Shown: positions 22,176 to 36,492, counted from the first letter of the stretch. The stretch is 64,000 bases of DNA from Nymphaea colorata (GCF_008831285.2 NC_045145.1:10106802-10170801); one strand, 5' to 3'. The notes: a model not told the origin generated them from the letters alone. Made by a program: numbers and translations.

Positions 22176-23090
22176 ATTTTGTGAGCTTCATAAAATGGTG
22201 TCTCCTTGTCTTCGGCAGTTCTATCACCAATAAGGTTAATTTCTGCCCTGCAGTGTTTAGCTTAGTTGCTAAGCCATGCCACATGACATGGCAGATATGA
22301 GTGGGCTTGTCCAAGCATGCAAAACTTTAGACATATGGTCATTATATTATTATATGTAGTAGTTTTGGAATACTTGAACTTCTTAGATTTTTTATAATTT
22401 GAAAAATAAAAAGAGTTTTGCTTTCTATTCTTCAAAAGACAAACTCAGTTATGTGCAGGGTCGTACCGTATCTATGTCATACAGTAGCAGAGGGTATATG
22501 ATGCAAACTATTAGCTATTAATATGTGGTGCAAATGCATAGAGGTGGAAATTAATGTTGTTTAACAACTTAGTTGGTATGTGCTAGGGGATATGGTTTTA
22601 CTAAATGTATGGAGTAAATGGGGCATTACTGTTTTTTGCTTTAATAAATGTGGATACGCCATGGTAAATTATAATGGTCATGGGGAGTTAGTTATTTTTA
22701 ATGTCGTGCATGTAATAACCATTAGCATGTAGGCTTATGAGTCATGCATTGATTGTACCAAAGGATGATATTGAGTTGTGTGTAAGATCATGGTATGTCT
22801 TTTTCATCTAATGAAAAGTACTTTTTTTGTTGAAGTTAAATTGTGCCCCTCAACCCATTTTTTACTGTTCCATGCTTGTGAGAGAAAATCAGTAGCCACA
22901 AAGTATACTTTTCTCTCTTTGTTTTCCTACACTATGGTAGACTCGATCATGTCGGGTGCATTTGTAGTCACGCATTTGTAGGTCATGACGATTGCTGCTA
23001 AAGCTGGTTGTCCAATGTTGTTTGTAAATGCCTGGTTGAATTATGTCATCAGACGGTATGAACTTGAATACTGCTCTCAATTTTCACACA
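22176..23090. other. AT-rich interval without recognisable features
   Basis: No conserved protein motif, RNA gene or clear repeat is visible. Short open frames here look random. Confidence 0.5.
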
Positions 23091-23224
23091 CTTTGGCCCC
23101 TATTTATGAATATTGAAGCATTCAAATAAAGATTTTTTTTATATCATAAATTCTTTAGGATTTAATTGAAAAAGAAGTAGTAGAGTGTTCAAATGAAGCA
23201 ATGAAAACACACCAGAAGGATGTA

Positions 23225-23915
23225 AAGACCCTTCCTGTTTTGTAGCAAGCTATGATTGGAAACATCTTTCCTCATATTACTGCAACTACCAAGTCAAATG
23301 AAACTTGAAATATTTTTAAGAAGGTTTATCATGGAGATAACAAGTTAACAACCATAAAACTTCTAACTCTATGTAGAGAATTTGAAACCTTGCTGCGGAA
23401 GAAAATGTGATAGTCCAAGATTTCTTATCTAGAATGTTTACTACTATAAATCAGATGAAAACTTTTGGTAAAATAATTAAAGATGACAAGATAGTAGGAA
23501 AAAGCCTTATGAAGCCTGCCTTCAAAATTTGATCATATTGTAATTGCTATAGAGGAATCTAAGGATATGTGTGCTCATCCTATTAATGACATGATGGGTT
23601 CTCTTTTAGCACATCAAGCTAGGTTGAAAAGGTCTACCAAAAAAATATTGAGCATGCATTTTAGGCTAAGGTCGAAATTTCTAACAAGCAAAAGGACGAT
23701 GAAAGTACGTTACATAGAAAGTACACAAGTAGAGGAGAAGATAGAGGTGGACCTTGTGGTCATGGCCATGGCCACGAGAGAATTGTTGTTAGTCGGCAGA
23801 GTGTTGATAGTGGGAGCAAGCAAAGGCCAAATCACAAGGACAAACAATGTTTTTTTGCAAGAAATATGAGCATATTGAATCAAAGTGCTGGGAGAAAGAA
23901 AAAAACTAGGCTGAT
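23225..23915 (+). pseudogene. Copia gag with zinc knuckle (relic 2)
   Basis: Readable pieces are SKSNET-IFKKVYHGDNKLTT (about 23292-23350), a FETLL block, NQMKTFGKIIKDDKIVGKSL (about 23450-23505), [14 protein letters not shown], and [17 protein letters not shown] (23585-23640). A CX2CX4HX4C knuckle, [14 protein letters not shown], ends at about 23900 but is out of frame by one base in a T-run. Several frame changes make it non-functional. Confidence 0.85.
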
Positions 23916-23974
23916 GTTGCTGAAGAATAGAGAAGGCAATCAAGGTAATATTTTCTTTGCTCATTCAGAAGCTA

Positions 23975-25180
23975 AGGTTCATCATGTGTGGTTTCTAGAT
24001 AGCAGCTATCGAGATCACATGATGGCTGCAAAAAAATCTTTTCCACTATATTAAGAAATGATAAGTAATATGTATGACTTGGAACTAACAAAAAAATGCA
24101 AAGGACAAACAAACTATTGAAGTTAAAATTACATTAGTTAGTAAAAAATTAATCCATGATGCTTATTACATACCTGATTTATCTTAGAATTTATTAAGCG
24201 TCAGACAATTGATTGAAAATGATTACTTCATTAACTTTCAAGTTGGAACTTGTGAAATTAAGAAAAGAAATTAGATAGCGAGTCTTTCATCATTACGAAA
24301 ATGACTCCAAATAGAATGTTTTCCTCTTGAAGTTTCGCATGGATGAAGTTGCTTTGGTTGGTGATGTTGATAATACTTCTTGTCTATGACATTTAAGGTA
24401 CATACATTTATACTATAATGGGCTGAAGTTATTAAACAACAAGAACATTGTTTTGAGTGTGCCCCATATCACATGTAGTTATGGGATTTGTGGAAGATGT
24501 TTATATACAAATCATATCATATGCATTTCTCCATTGAAAAGACATGGAGGAGTAAGAAACCTCTTGAACTAGTCCATGCAAACATTTGTGGGCCCATGAA
24601 TATTCATTCCTTAAACAACAACAGATATTTTCCTTTGTTTACTAATGTTTTTACTCATATAATAGATACATTTTCTTACCAAAAATTTAGAAGCACTTGC
24701 AAAATTTCAACAGTTCAAAGCCTTGATACAAAAGCCAGCAATCATGGCATAAAGTGTTTGTGCACAAATAGAGGGGGAGAATTTTATCTAAAGCTTTTGA
24801 TGAATTTTTCAAAAATAATGGAATTCGCAAGCAACTGACAATAAGGATAACACCTCAACAAGATGTTGCGCCTAAAAGAAAGAACAATACTGCAGTGGAA
24901 CTCAACATCCCACCAACTAAAATAGTACACAATCATACACCCTATAAGGCTTGGTGGAAATGCAAGTCTGATATAAGTAATTTGTGTGTTTTGGGGTATA
25001 TTTTGTACGCTTTAATTGATTATACTAAGTTGGATAAAAAAATGCCAAAATTTATATGTGGTAGATATTCGATGTTATAAAAAGTATAAATTATATAATT
25101 GTAATAACAAAAGACTTATTATTTGATGAAATGTTTTTTACAAGCGCAATTTTTTGGAAGTAGGATAATTAAGATGAATA
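23975..25180 (+). pseudogene. Copia protease remnant and integrase (relic 2)
   Basis: VWFLDSSYRDHMMAAKKSF (about 23990-24045) is the protease block with the catalytic DSG changed to DSS. At 24488-24838 the integrase reads KPLELVHANICGPM and KCLCTNRGGEFY. The usual catalytic Asp of HADICGPM and of RTDRGGEF are both Asn, so the DDE site is dead. 24895-25080 gives NHTPYKAWWKCKSDISNLCV, the end block of integrase. Confidence 0.85.
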
Positions 25181-25379
25181 CATGGTTATTGAGAATGACA
25201 AAAATAAGTCGATGGAGTCTAAAAAAGAAGATGCATCTCAACATCCATCAAGGACATCGTTTTCAAGAGCCCAAAGAAATCAAGATGTTGGACCTACCAT
25301 AGATAGTATTAGTCCTTCATGAAAGGTAAGAAAAAATAGTGATATTTACAATAGTGCATTTATTTTGATGGTTACAAAG

Positions 25380-25720
25380 CCAACATGTTGTGAAGATGCA
25401 TATGGAAAACAAAAATGGAAGAAATCCATGGAAGAAGAAATAGTGGTCATTGAAAGGAATGACATTTGAGAAGTTGCTGACCTACTAAATGGCCAAAATG
25501 GTATTGGTGTAAAATTGGCCTATAAAGTAAAATATAATGCTAATGGGAGTGTACAAAAACATAAAACAAGACTCATGGAAAAGGATATGATCAAGAGTAT
25601 GAGATATATCTTTTAAAAATGATTTTCCCTATTGCATGTCTTGAAACTATTAGAATTACTTTGGCATTGGCAACTCAAACGAAATAGTCAGTTTTTCATT
25701 TTGATGTAAGTCTAGTGGTG
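25380..25720 (+). pseudogene. Start of Copia reverse transcriptase (relic 2)
   Basis: The sequence reads KWKKSMEEEIVVIERNDI, GIGVKLAYKVKYNANGSVQK and HKTRLMEKD, which corresponds to the Copia RT start W..AM.EEI..IE.N.TW through KYKARLVAKG. It fades out near 25720, before the catalytic YVDD. Confidence 0.85.
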
Positions 25721-27200
25721 TGATTTTGATATAAATATAATTTGCAATCTATTTTAAATTCATGTTTACATATAAAAGCAAATACTCTATTGTAATACAA
25801 TCTGAAACCATAACACTAGCCAGATTTCATAATTAATGAGTGTAGGCAAAACTCTAGGGATTTTCAAAAAGTACAACCTAACATGAAAAAGCAAGTAAGT
25901 CATACTACATTGTTACACTTGATAATCAACAAGAAAATAATATACCAGAACCGAGCAGTAGTGGCCATGGGAATACACTCAAACTCATTAATCTTCGATG
26001 GCAACTTCAACTGCTCACATACATAGTTCTGGGTTTCATTGTCATTGATCCACCTCCTTCTTGAGTGGGTTGTGAGATGCACAAGAAAGTCTTTAGTTGT
26101 ACAATGTGTTAGAGAGAAAAAATGGTAGCTATATATAGTTGCCTAAATACAAAAACAAGGCACCAGAGGAATAGATTCATGTACGTATGTGCTAATTGGT
26201 TGTCAATGGAAAATACAAACAGGTATTTAGTGACTTTCTTGCTAAAGGCATCTAAGACTTAGTTAATGATGGCTAATCGAAGTCTAAACTAGTTCACTTG
26301 CTTTCTCTTAGGTGAACTCAAAATATGCAACCTACTATTGTAGGTTGCTAAAATACAAAATATATTTAAATCAACTAGGATTAGACTTTGAGTCTGCACG
26401 ACCTAGGGTTTGAAGAAAAATCATTTGAAAAGAGCCTTGTGTTCATCATTTTAGAAAATTATGTTTATGAAGATGTGCATGCATTGAGCCTAAGCCAGGT
26501 TTATACTTTCACAGATCAAGGCTATTTGCCTTGAGGTGTGTTATTGGGCTAATCTGACTCTGTTCTAAGCAAGTTGTGCACATGGGTGAAATCTAATTCA
26601 TGGTGCTTATTTTAAAGGTTTGTGAGATGCATTTCTAATTCAAAGTAACATATTAAAATCAAATCTATATACACAATGCATAATTAAAGTCATAAATTAA
26701 GAATTGAATTTGAAAAGCTTGGAAATTATATGGAGACATAGGCAGGGAGGCATACTTAGCCTCATGCCTGTCGTAGAGATAAAAATTTAAGTTCTAACCT
26801 ATGAAAGTAGGAAAATACAAAACTAAAACATGTAGGTCTAAATCTAAACTATAGCATATAAAAACAAACAAAACAAACCTAGGAGTTAAAACAGAAATAA
26901 TATATATAAAAAAAGAAAACTTAAGCATGCTCCTAAGCAAAGAAAATAACTAAACTACAAATAAGAAAACAAAATGAGAATGAAAAAAAAAATTATTTGA
27001 AGCACAGAAAACCTGGACCCTGCCTAATCCACATGACCCCAACTTTGAGCTCTATTTGGTCATTGGCTGAGTGCTACTACAGCTCAAATACAATACCTTG
27101 GAATCTAAAATATTTAACTTATTTTGAGCCCAGACTGAGTACTAGTTTGGAATTTTGCCAAACTCTTTGTACTCTAAGGCAGCCCAAAAGTTTGTGCCAA
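25721..27200. other. AT-rich interval without recognisable features
   Basis: No coding motif or clear element is seen on either strand. The short open frames present are not supported by any family resemblance. Confidence 0.5.
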
Positions 27201-28150
27201 GGAAGGAGTGCAAACCCCTTTTCATAAGTGCCTAGAGGAGGAGACTCCTTCAAAATTTTCGATACATGACTAAACTTTTGGATGCATATCCAATGAGAAA
27301 ATGCAAAATCATAAGCTAAAATGTGTATTCTTACACAAATTTGTGCATATCTTGCACCATTTCAGTCGAAATTTAATTATGTGAAAAGAGGTGTATTCCT
27401 AAAGAAGTGCAGATCAATCCATAAAAAATAGTATTGGTTGACATGTGACATAGAGAATAAATGGGAACATATGTGATAGAGAGAAAACACACGTCAAACC
27501 ATATATTATAACTAGTGTTCAATAGAAAAATGTTCATTCTGGCTCTGTATGAACATAGATTTGGATTTTATTTGTGCCAGCTCACTCAGTCAGAATTCAA
27601 TTCCGCACAATTAATGTGCTCTATACAATCTAACATCTGACACAAAATGAGAAATTGATGAATATTAAATGAATATAATGAACAAAAATGCTCACATGTG
27701 GATCATGAATCTGGATTTGATACTAGGATCCAGATCAAGAACACAATCTGAAGAGAGTTCTAGAATTCAAATCTGGATATAATAGAAAGATTTGGATCAT
27801 GATCTAAGATTGAGATATGAGATTTGAAATGATGAATATGGAGATGCACAGGCAGATCATAGATTTGCATTTTAGATTAAAGTCTGTATAAGAGATTTGG
27901 ACTGAGCATGGACCCTAGTCCTAGCTTGATATAGCCAGGTGATACAGACTCATCAATACATGTTGGACCTAGGCTTGATGTAGGTCTAAATGTAGTCGGC
28001 CACAGATCAGACTAGGCTTAAGTCAAGTGGATTCAGTCCTGATTCAGTTTTTAGAAAACTAGGTTTAGCTTGGTTCAAGGGTAGGCTCAAGCTGGACACA
28101 GGCCTACTAGGTTCAGTTTGATCTATATACGAAGCTAACTTAGGTTCATA
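27200..28150 (-). repeat. Possible inverted, diverged fragment of the Gypsy-type LTR
   Basis: Read on the - strand this segment shares phrases and their order with the LTR copies at 29.9-34.5 kb: ATAATATATGGTTTGAYGTG followed by a TTCT/TCCATTAT stretch, and ATCTRGATT/TCTAGAA/GATCATGATCTGAAT-type runs. The match is patchy by eye, so the limits are approximate. 28150-29230 shows nothing recognisable, though 28900-29170 also holds a GGGTAAAATAGTCATTTT phrase found in the LTR. Confidence 0.35.
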
Positions 28151-29234
28151 AAGCTGCTAAGGTTTGTTTATAAAGAAATATGCATGTATTGACAAAAGAC
28201 TATGATGCCCTTGGCACAAAAACTGAGCTCTACAAGACAGATGGGCAGGATGACCACGTAGCAAGGTGTCAGGGTAGCAAGGAGCTGACCTACAAAATTT
28301 AATTGAAAAATGACCTCATTTGCACCTTAAAATCTCATTTTTTCTAAAATCATAGATATCAAAATGCACAATTGTTGAGGACCAAATGAGAACTTTTACT
28401 ACAAGACACATTAATGTGATCTAAAGCGGAAGTACACTGTTGAGAAATATTTGATCACATAGAATAAAGAAACTAAGAAACTGATTCTCAGATTTATCAA
28501 AATGTAACTTAGAATATTGAACTGCACTAAACTGGTGCCTAGAACTATAAAACTCTCAGTAGATTTTTAAATTTGAAAATAACTCAATATAGAGTGATCT
28601 AATTGAAACTAAACTTAGAAAATACTTGAATTCATTACTAAAGATTATGTCCCTAGCTCGAGATGAACAGGCATATTCAGGTTTGAGAGAATTCTAGCTC
28701 ACATATGCTAAAATGAGTAAGTGACACTCTAATTTCAGGACAATTGCTCCAGAACTCAAATATGGACCCAGAACTAAAAGCAACTCATCAAATACTCTTT
28801 GGACACTTAGAAGATCCCATGTGAGTTTGGTTAGGTCAGTCATGGTTTTAAAGATCTAGAAATGGTAATGAATGATGTTAGTGAGCTGATTAGCTTACAG
28901 TGGCATGTTTTGAGCCATGACAAACCTGGTAGACTGACTCTAACAACTCTTGAGGACTTCTAAAGGTGAGAAATTATTCTAGGTGCTCAGGTGTAGACAA
29001 TTCTTAGAGTTTTGAATGGAATTCCCAATTTCAGGGTTAGAATGCAGGTTGAGGGGCAAAAAGTTGATACAGATCAAGGTTTTTTATTTTCTTGAATGAG
29101 GTCCTAGAGATTTATCTTGATAAATAGCCCTTATGAAGGGTAAAATAGTCATTTTGAGATGTGAAACATTGAATTATGGATGGAGGAGATGGGAGGGATG
29201 GGTGCTCTCAAGGTTTAGACTTATACAAGTTTAG

Positions 29235-29939
29235 ATAATGTGTGTTCATTTATCAGATTGAATTGATGTTACTAATGTTAAAGGTAGATCCCCATTCAGA
29301 CTCTTTAAACATCGGTGGAGGCCCCAGGAAGCAATGGAGTGGCTAGGCGAGACCGGAACAATATGGTAATGGGATGCCCTTTGATATGGGTTCTTAAAAA
29401 ACTAGATCTGGCAAAGGAAGCCCTTCTTAGATGGAATAAGATGTCAATTGGACATTTAAACAATCAAATTTAGAGACTGTGACTTGAAAGGAAAGCTATG
29501 CGTGTCAGAGTGGAAGAGGGGGAACCTAGATGCTCTAGAGGAAGATTATAAGATCAAGGAAAAGTTAAAAAGGGTCATGAAGGTGAAGTGAAAGTAGAGA
29601 TCAAGAATAAAGTGGCTGCTGAAGGAGATATGAACATTATTTTTTTATGCGATGGCAAAGAGTATGAATACTAAGAGTCAAATTCTCACTATTATGATAA
29701 AGGGCAGGTGTAGAATGAGCGTTCTTAAACTTTTGAGGCTTGTACTCAATACTTCAGGCATATGGTGGGAGATGATCAAGAAAAAGGGGAGCTATTTGAT
29801 AATATATGTACCAAGGTGAAATCATGAGAAGAGGAAATCCACCTAGCTGTTAAGAGCTTGCATAAGGATAGTACATCTAGGCCAGATGGATTTCATAGTT
29901 ATGTATATCAAGACTGTTGGGTTGTAGTTCATAAAGATC
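29235..29939 (+). pseudogene. L1-type LINE ORF2, linker and start of RT
   Basis: Plant L1 ORF2 follows its endonuclease with a linker and RT. Seen: WVLKKLDLAKEALLRWNKMS then IGHLNNQI (about 29388-29475), and near the end EEEIHLAVKSLHKDSTSRPD followed by GFHSYVYQDCW. These match the L1 pattern (LTKEALLRWNK; EEI..AV.SL..DSAPGPDGF...FYQ.CW). Stops and frameshifts occur. The frame is broken off exactly at the Gypsy LTR start at 29940; later RT blocks reappear at 56.46 kb. Confidence 0.8.
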
Positions 29940-32900
29940 TGTAGACACACTGAATTTCTCACAAGTCAAATGTTTGTTTTGCCCTTCACAATTTTCTAAC
30001 TAAACAATGTTTCAACAATTGTGACCATTTATCAAAATGGAACTTGAAGAACTTCATTCTAGAATTAGAGACAAAGATCTGGCTTAACAAACTTTTGAGG
30101 ATAGTTAAAATCAATTTACGAGCTCTTTTGACCAGCTTAACTAGCTCACACTAGCTCAAATGAGCTCATTGAAACCTAAAACTACAGTTTTAGGTTGACT
30201 ATATGTCTTTAAGTCTAACCAAGTACATAGCAGATTTACCTGAGTGGAAAGAAAGTATTATTTTACTTACTTTGAGTTACAAAGCCCAAATTTCAATCTT
30301 ACAGTAACTCACATCTTTCCATTGGGTTGTTCTCCGTCCTATTTTTTCAAGGGTTGAGTTAAATTTGAGATTAACCCAATAGAGTAAGCTGAAATCGAGC
30401 TAGGATCATGTTTATTGTGTATAAATCTATCTTCTTTTAGTTTGATTTGACTTCATTCATCGCATTTTAAGTTCATTTTATTTCCACAGGTCGTAAATCT
30501 CAGACTACTGGAATCAGGGTTTTGGGCTCATCCAACACTCTCTCCTATTTTTCAAGGGTTTGAACTGAACTTGAGCTCAACCTAATGGAATGAGTTGAAA
30601 CAGAGCTGAAATCATGCTTACCATGTATAAATCTATCTTCTCTTAATTTGGTTGGAGTTCCTTCATCCCAATTTGAGTTCAATTTCATTTCAAAGGTACC
30701 AAAGCTCACACTCTCTCCTATTTTCAGGGGTTTGATTCGAACTTGAGCTCAACTTGATGGGGTGTGTTAAAGCCGAGTTAGATAATGTTGTCATAAAAAA
30801 TCTATCTTTCATTAATTCAGTTTGAGTTCATTCATCTCAACTTTATTCCAATTCAGTTCCATATATTCTAGAGAACGTTCCTAGTTCTTGCTGCACTCTG
30901 TAAATAACTGTTGAGCTCAATTCAGCTAAATCAAATCAAACTTTTTTGATTTTTCAGCATATCTTTATCGGTAAGTAGCTGATCTAAGCACCTCCAGCAC
31001 CACCAGTGAATATTTCAATGCTAACCCGATTTTTGAAGCCCTCCTTGGTTTTCCTTTATAAATCTGACACTTATGACATGTAAATTTTAGAAAAAAATGA
31101 ATTTTGGAACAATACAGGAGGAATTTTGTAGTGAAATTTTGACCAAAGCCAATTTAAAAGTATGCCCCCAAAATGGTTCGGTGAGATCAAGAAAACTCAT
31201 TCGGAAATCCATAATTGAAAAGAAGGGTAAAATAATCATTTCATTTTGAGCCTTATTCTTTAGTATCAACTTAGTTCATATGCCACATATACCTTAATTT
31301 ATGGCTTTCTTTGACTCCTAAAGCCTTCGCTAAAGTCAAACCCATTATTTGTGTATGTTTCAATCCAATATGACACCCAAGGGTAAAACAATCATTTCGT
31401 GTTAATCTTCTTCACATAAACCTAAGAATATGTCATATATACCTAATTTCATCAACCTTATCTCCATAACTCTAGCTTGAAATCACTTTTTCATTTCAAA
31501 TTCATAACAAATAATTCAGAGTTATAGCCAAGGGTAAAAAAGTCATTTTATTTTGAAATCTCATGGCCAAGGGTAAAACAACCATTTCATCTTCAATAAT
31601 GTCATTATATATTTAAGTTATACATTACATATACTTAAACTTATAATATCTGGAACATCAATATAATTTCTTCATCTTCATTTTTAGATCCATGAACTAT
31701 TGTCATCCAGATCTCTCATTTGGAATTCTCATCCAAATCTCCTATCATTTCCAATATCCACTTTCTAGAACATTCTCTGAATTCAGACCTTGATTTGAAT
31801 CTCAGAACCATATTCAAAATCCGTTTTCTAGAATTACCTCTAAATTTATATCTTAATATGAATCTTAGAACATATCCATAATCCAATTTCTAGAATTTTC
31901 TTTGGATTCAGATCATGATCTGAATCTCAGAACCATATCCCAAACCAAAGTCCAAATGCATAAGTTTGTACTTATATGAAAACGGTTGTGCTTGATTTCA
32001 TTCAGTAAGTCAAATGTCAATCTAAACATTGCTCATGACTGGTGCAGAACTCTAATATGAGCACTATGGTTAAGCTGGAATTGAACTTGATATTCATATG
32101 GCCACATAACAAATATCATTAAGTTTGACACCTAAAATAATATATGGTTTGATGTGCATTTTTTGTCCATTATATCTACACCAAATTCTCTCTCCATACA
32201 TGTCAGCACGAATAATTGCTCATGAATCATTCAAAATTTTGTAGAGATAAGCCTATTTAAGATAAAATCGATTTTCATGAAGATTTGGTCTCAAAATGAG
32301 AAAAATGCAACAAAAATACATGTTTTAACATATGGTTTTTTTGTGCCACATGTGGGGAGCACAAATTTCATTACGACAAGTTTAGTCATGTATTGAAAGT
32401 TTTAGAGATTTCTTCTCTCTCCTCACACTATGAAAAGGGGTGTCCTCTTCACTTATAAGCACACCCATCTCCTATGAGAAATTTTGTTCAAATGCTTGGA
32501 AAAATTCAAGGAGAGAGAATTTTTAAGGTCCAAGTCTAAGCTTGATTTGAGTCACAATAGTGGGCAATCAAGCTAATTGACTAAGACCAAAGGGAATCAA
32601 CTGACCTCATGGGTCATCCAGAGAGTAGGTGTGGTTAGGTTATTTTCTTTTACCCTCATTTTTTGTGCATTCTAGTTATTTTCTTTTCTGATTTTTAGAT
32701 AGTATGCTTTATGTTTTTCTTTTCTGCTTATTAGGTTAGTTTATTTTTCTTATGCTTGCTTAGTTTAGCTTATTTTGTTTTAATACTTAGTTTATCTTAT
32801 TTTCATTTTAATGATTAACTGAGCTTATTTTCATTTTGTTGTTTAGGTTAGTTTATTTTTTGTTTCAGTGCCTAGGCTAGTTTAATTTCCATTAAGCATG

Positions 32901-34540
32901 TTATAAACAAGCTTTAATATCTCTTAGGTTACAGACATGGGTCTGGTAACTCACTACTATCTCTCCCTTGTTTTTTTAATGTTTCCAATTCTAATTCATA
33001 TATGTCAGCTTTAGAAATTAATACATGATGTCATACAGTTTATTTTCTTGTTTGACAATAGCTTAGTAGGATCATGCATATACATTACTTTTTTAATTAC
33101 AAACCTAGATCTAGGGCCATGTTGCAGCTAGGCTTGACCGATTAGTAGCATGCCATGCTACAATAGTCCCAATCATGAAAAAGCACAACTCAACTTAGAT
33201 TTTGCATTGGTTCACTATCAAAAACATAGTTTTCAAATGCAGTTGTTCTAACCTAGGTTGAAATTTGAAGCACAACTCAACTCAATCTAGTTTCCAAACC
33301 TATTTTCCAGAATTGATTTTCCGAAACCTAAGTTCACATCATTGAGATCTAGGATCAAACCCAATCTGAGTCTTCTAGGACCTAGCTTAGACTGGTCGTA
33401 TAAGCCACTACCGCTTGACTTGATTAGCCTAAAACTTGTAAAAAAATGACTCAACTTACTCATCGCTAGTAGATTGACTTAGCGTGTCAGCCTAGACTAA
33501 ACAGTGAGCCCACTACTTGGATTTACCACCTAAAATTTACTATGATTGTTCTACCTTACACTCATGTCTTAGTCAGTTTATCCACCTTAGTTGAACTTGG
33601 GATAAACTTAGAATCTAGTCAACATAACTATGTTTTGACATAAGTTCAGGACATAATCAAATAAGAGTTCATTTTGACTAGACCATGAGTTCTCTAAGTA
33701 AAGCTTGCCCCACTTTGATAGAGCACCAAGTAGGTCTACCGAAGCCAGTAAGTCCTAGCCATGATAATTGAAAATGGATCAAGATTAGCTGGATCAAATC
33801 ATGATTTTGATACAAATGAACTTAGAATTTGAATTGAGATCTAATTCAAGATTGGATACAAATGTTGGATCAAATTCCAAACTTTGGATCTACAATGCAG
33901 AACTTGTATCGTGGATCACATAATGGCTTTAAAAGAATCTTGGATCTTAAATTCTAATCTTGAACCCTAGTCGAATTTCAAATTAGATCTAAATCAACCC
34001 AATTTCAATTCAGATCATAATCAGTTGACTTTGGATCTTTGATTTCATGTACACTTTAACCAAACCTTGAATTGTATCTAGATCTGCCAAGTCCAAATTT
34101 GGATCATAAGTTATGATATTGGATCCACATAACTTCAATTTATAACATTGAATTGGATTTTAGATTTTAGATTTTTAGATCCACGTCCCAAAACACTAAA
34201 AACTGGGTCTCACCAATGTTTGAATTTAATTATGCATGCATCATATTAGACTTAGGTTTCAGTTGCATGGATTGATGATGATTAGAAACATGAACTAAGT
34301 CCCTCAACCATATTATTTATTCATGTAAATCCAAAGTCTGATGGTCCACATAGATTTTAAAATGATAAGATATTTTTAAACCTAGGTCGTATTTATTTCT
34401 GTTTTATTAGGTCAAGATGATGATCAAAACTTAAATTTAGACCATAAATTGGTCTAATTACCTTGAATGGTAAGACCTTGTATTGATAGGACATGTCCCA
34501 TCTCTTGAATTCCCCCAAAAGGAAGAAGGAGGCAAGTATA
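29940..34540 (+). repeat. 5' LTR of the Gypsy-type element
   Basis: It carries internal degenerate tandem repeats. One ~180-bp unit (GAACTTGAGCTCAACCTAATGG...TGTATAAATCTATCTTC) recurs about three times at 30300-30850. A ~76-bp unit (CCATTTTCTAGAATT...GATCTGAATCTCAGAACC) recurs at 31760-31940. GGGTAAAAYARTCATTT motifs repeat at 31220-31590, and GGATC/GATCT-rich AT sequence fills 33770-34190. No gene is present. 34540-35600 beyond it shows nothing recognisable. Confidence 0.75.
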
Positions 34541-35767
34541 AGTTTTATTTTCCCATATAAATGGTCTATATGCAAAGTCAACAAATTTTGCATGTATATA
34601 GATGTGCCGACCATTAGGGGACCTGTCATCATTTGAATAAGTTGCATGTCCTAAACTTCTAAACACTAGAACGTCCTAGGTGCCTCATGAAACTATGTAT
34701 GTATGATTTGTATCTGCATTAGGTACTATAATTGAAAGAGCCATTTCTTGATCACATAGGTTTAGGATCAAGCACCTCTCTCAATTCAACATGTTTGCTC
34801 TTTTTGTCTATTTTAACCTCCATCTTAAGACTCACTCCATTAGAGCTCACCGTTTGTGCATGATGATGGTGTTTTTCAATTACCTTGAACCTACACATCC
34901 AGGTCATCATGTTGCAAGACATCACCCTGTCAAACAATAGCTTGAGGCAGTTCAGTGGGTGGACCAACTTACTAGATGTAGGCATTGGCTGTCCCCATAC
35001 CACATACTATGGCAATAGCCCCCCCATATATCGATAAGGTCCAAAGAGAAATGGGAGCTCTAAACATTAGAACCTATAAGAGAACTCCCTATGCCATGTA
35101 CCTTGGATTTTATCTAGGTATATCTGCAACACTTGTTATAGAAAGACTGATGATCAAAAGAATCTATGAGAAACTTAGTTTAGAAGTCCCAAGACATTTT
35201 AAACTGTACATCTTATAGTCATGTCCATTAGGGTGTGTTGTACATGTATGTGCATGAATTATGTGCTTACTTTACATGTTGTAATTATGTAAATGTTTCC
35301 TTTTAAGTGGATGCTTATTTTAAATGAATCTTCCTTTTCCTTTTATCCAAAACCATCTAGATGTCAAATCCGTCATAGACTTAGTTGCTTTACATCTTAT
35401 GATGTCTCTTCAGTTTAACCAGGGTGAAAACGTCTTATTATATTGTTTCAATCTCTCTATTGGGTCGGCCTAGTTAAGTCCAGTCTCTTCACTAAGAATG
35501 GGCATTCCTATTTGTGTTTTGATCAGTCTCACGATTATATTAAACCCTACCATGTTTGGGCAATCAATTTTTCCCAAATTATGTGATATTTTTTCAAAAC
35601 CACGTCCATTTACTTTTGAACTAATCTAACTTGTAACAGGAACAAAGCAGCAAGAAGGCATTGAGGGCCTTTATACAAGATCAAGGAAGAGTAAAGATGC
35701 TATGGTAGAGGGTGAAGAAGCAGAGATGGAGCACAATGAAGATTAAAGTAGTTTAGAAGATGCTGGA

Positions 35768-35802
35768 AAAGAAGAAGAAGAAGAAGAAGAAGAAGAAGAA
35801 AA
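35768..35802. repeat. (GAA)n microsatellite
   Basis: About eleven uninterrupted GAA units lie within the gag N-terminal region. Confidence 0.9.
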
Positions 35803-36492
35803 GACATAGAGGTCAATCCAAAAGCTTTCACACAGTTTCAGAAGTTGTTTCCAAAAATGATGAAAAACAACAAGGGAGTTGGGACATTTGGGAACCAAAG
35901 AGCCTCAACCAACAGAGGCTCTTGCAAGTCAACAGAAACCATACAGTCTAACCTGTAGCAAATGGAGAGTAAAGAATTGGACGAAAAGACCTTGAGAACC
36001 TACCTAGGAAATTTAGTAAGTTCAAGAGGACAGGGAATTCACACATGCACCTAGGCATATTTTTGGCTGAACGCAGCAAATATAGGGATAATCACAAAGC
36101 CCTATTTTTCTTTATTCCAAGGAGCTTGGAGGGAGAAGTGGTTTAGTGGTACATGGAACACATTGATCCCTCCAAAATGAAAGAGCTTGACAAAGTTGTA
36201 AGTTCCTTCATTGATAAATATGAGACAAATTCTTCAGATGTCTGCATCATTGATACTCTAATGGGGATACAACAGGAACACAGTGTGTCATCTCAGGACT
36301 ACATTCAAAGGTGGAAATCTATAAGCAGCATGATGAGAACCACAATTCTGGAAGACCATGTTCTGACAATGACACCAGGCAATTTTCAAGAGCACATCAG
36401 TTACCACCTCGTACATCATGAGTATGAATCCTTTTATGATCTCGCCAATAAGGCAAAAATAATTGAAAGAGCTTCCAATAATGGCTATCTCT

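Larger units (their letters stand above)
23100..25720 (+). mobile_element. Second Ty1/Copia relic, + strand, truncated in RT
   Basis: Gag, zinc knuckle, protease, integrase and the start of RT occur in Copia order on the + strand, with many stops and frameshifts. I found no LTRs, and the RT stops being recognisable near 25720. Its gag type (EWIL-like with DDxMGSLxAHQxRL) differs from the Copia element at 7-22 kb, so it is another lineage. Confidence 0.85.

Noticed and set aside
34985-35218. 77-codon + strand frame after the left Gypsy LTR
   Set aside because: No family resemblance; length is within chance expectation.
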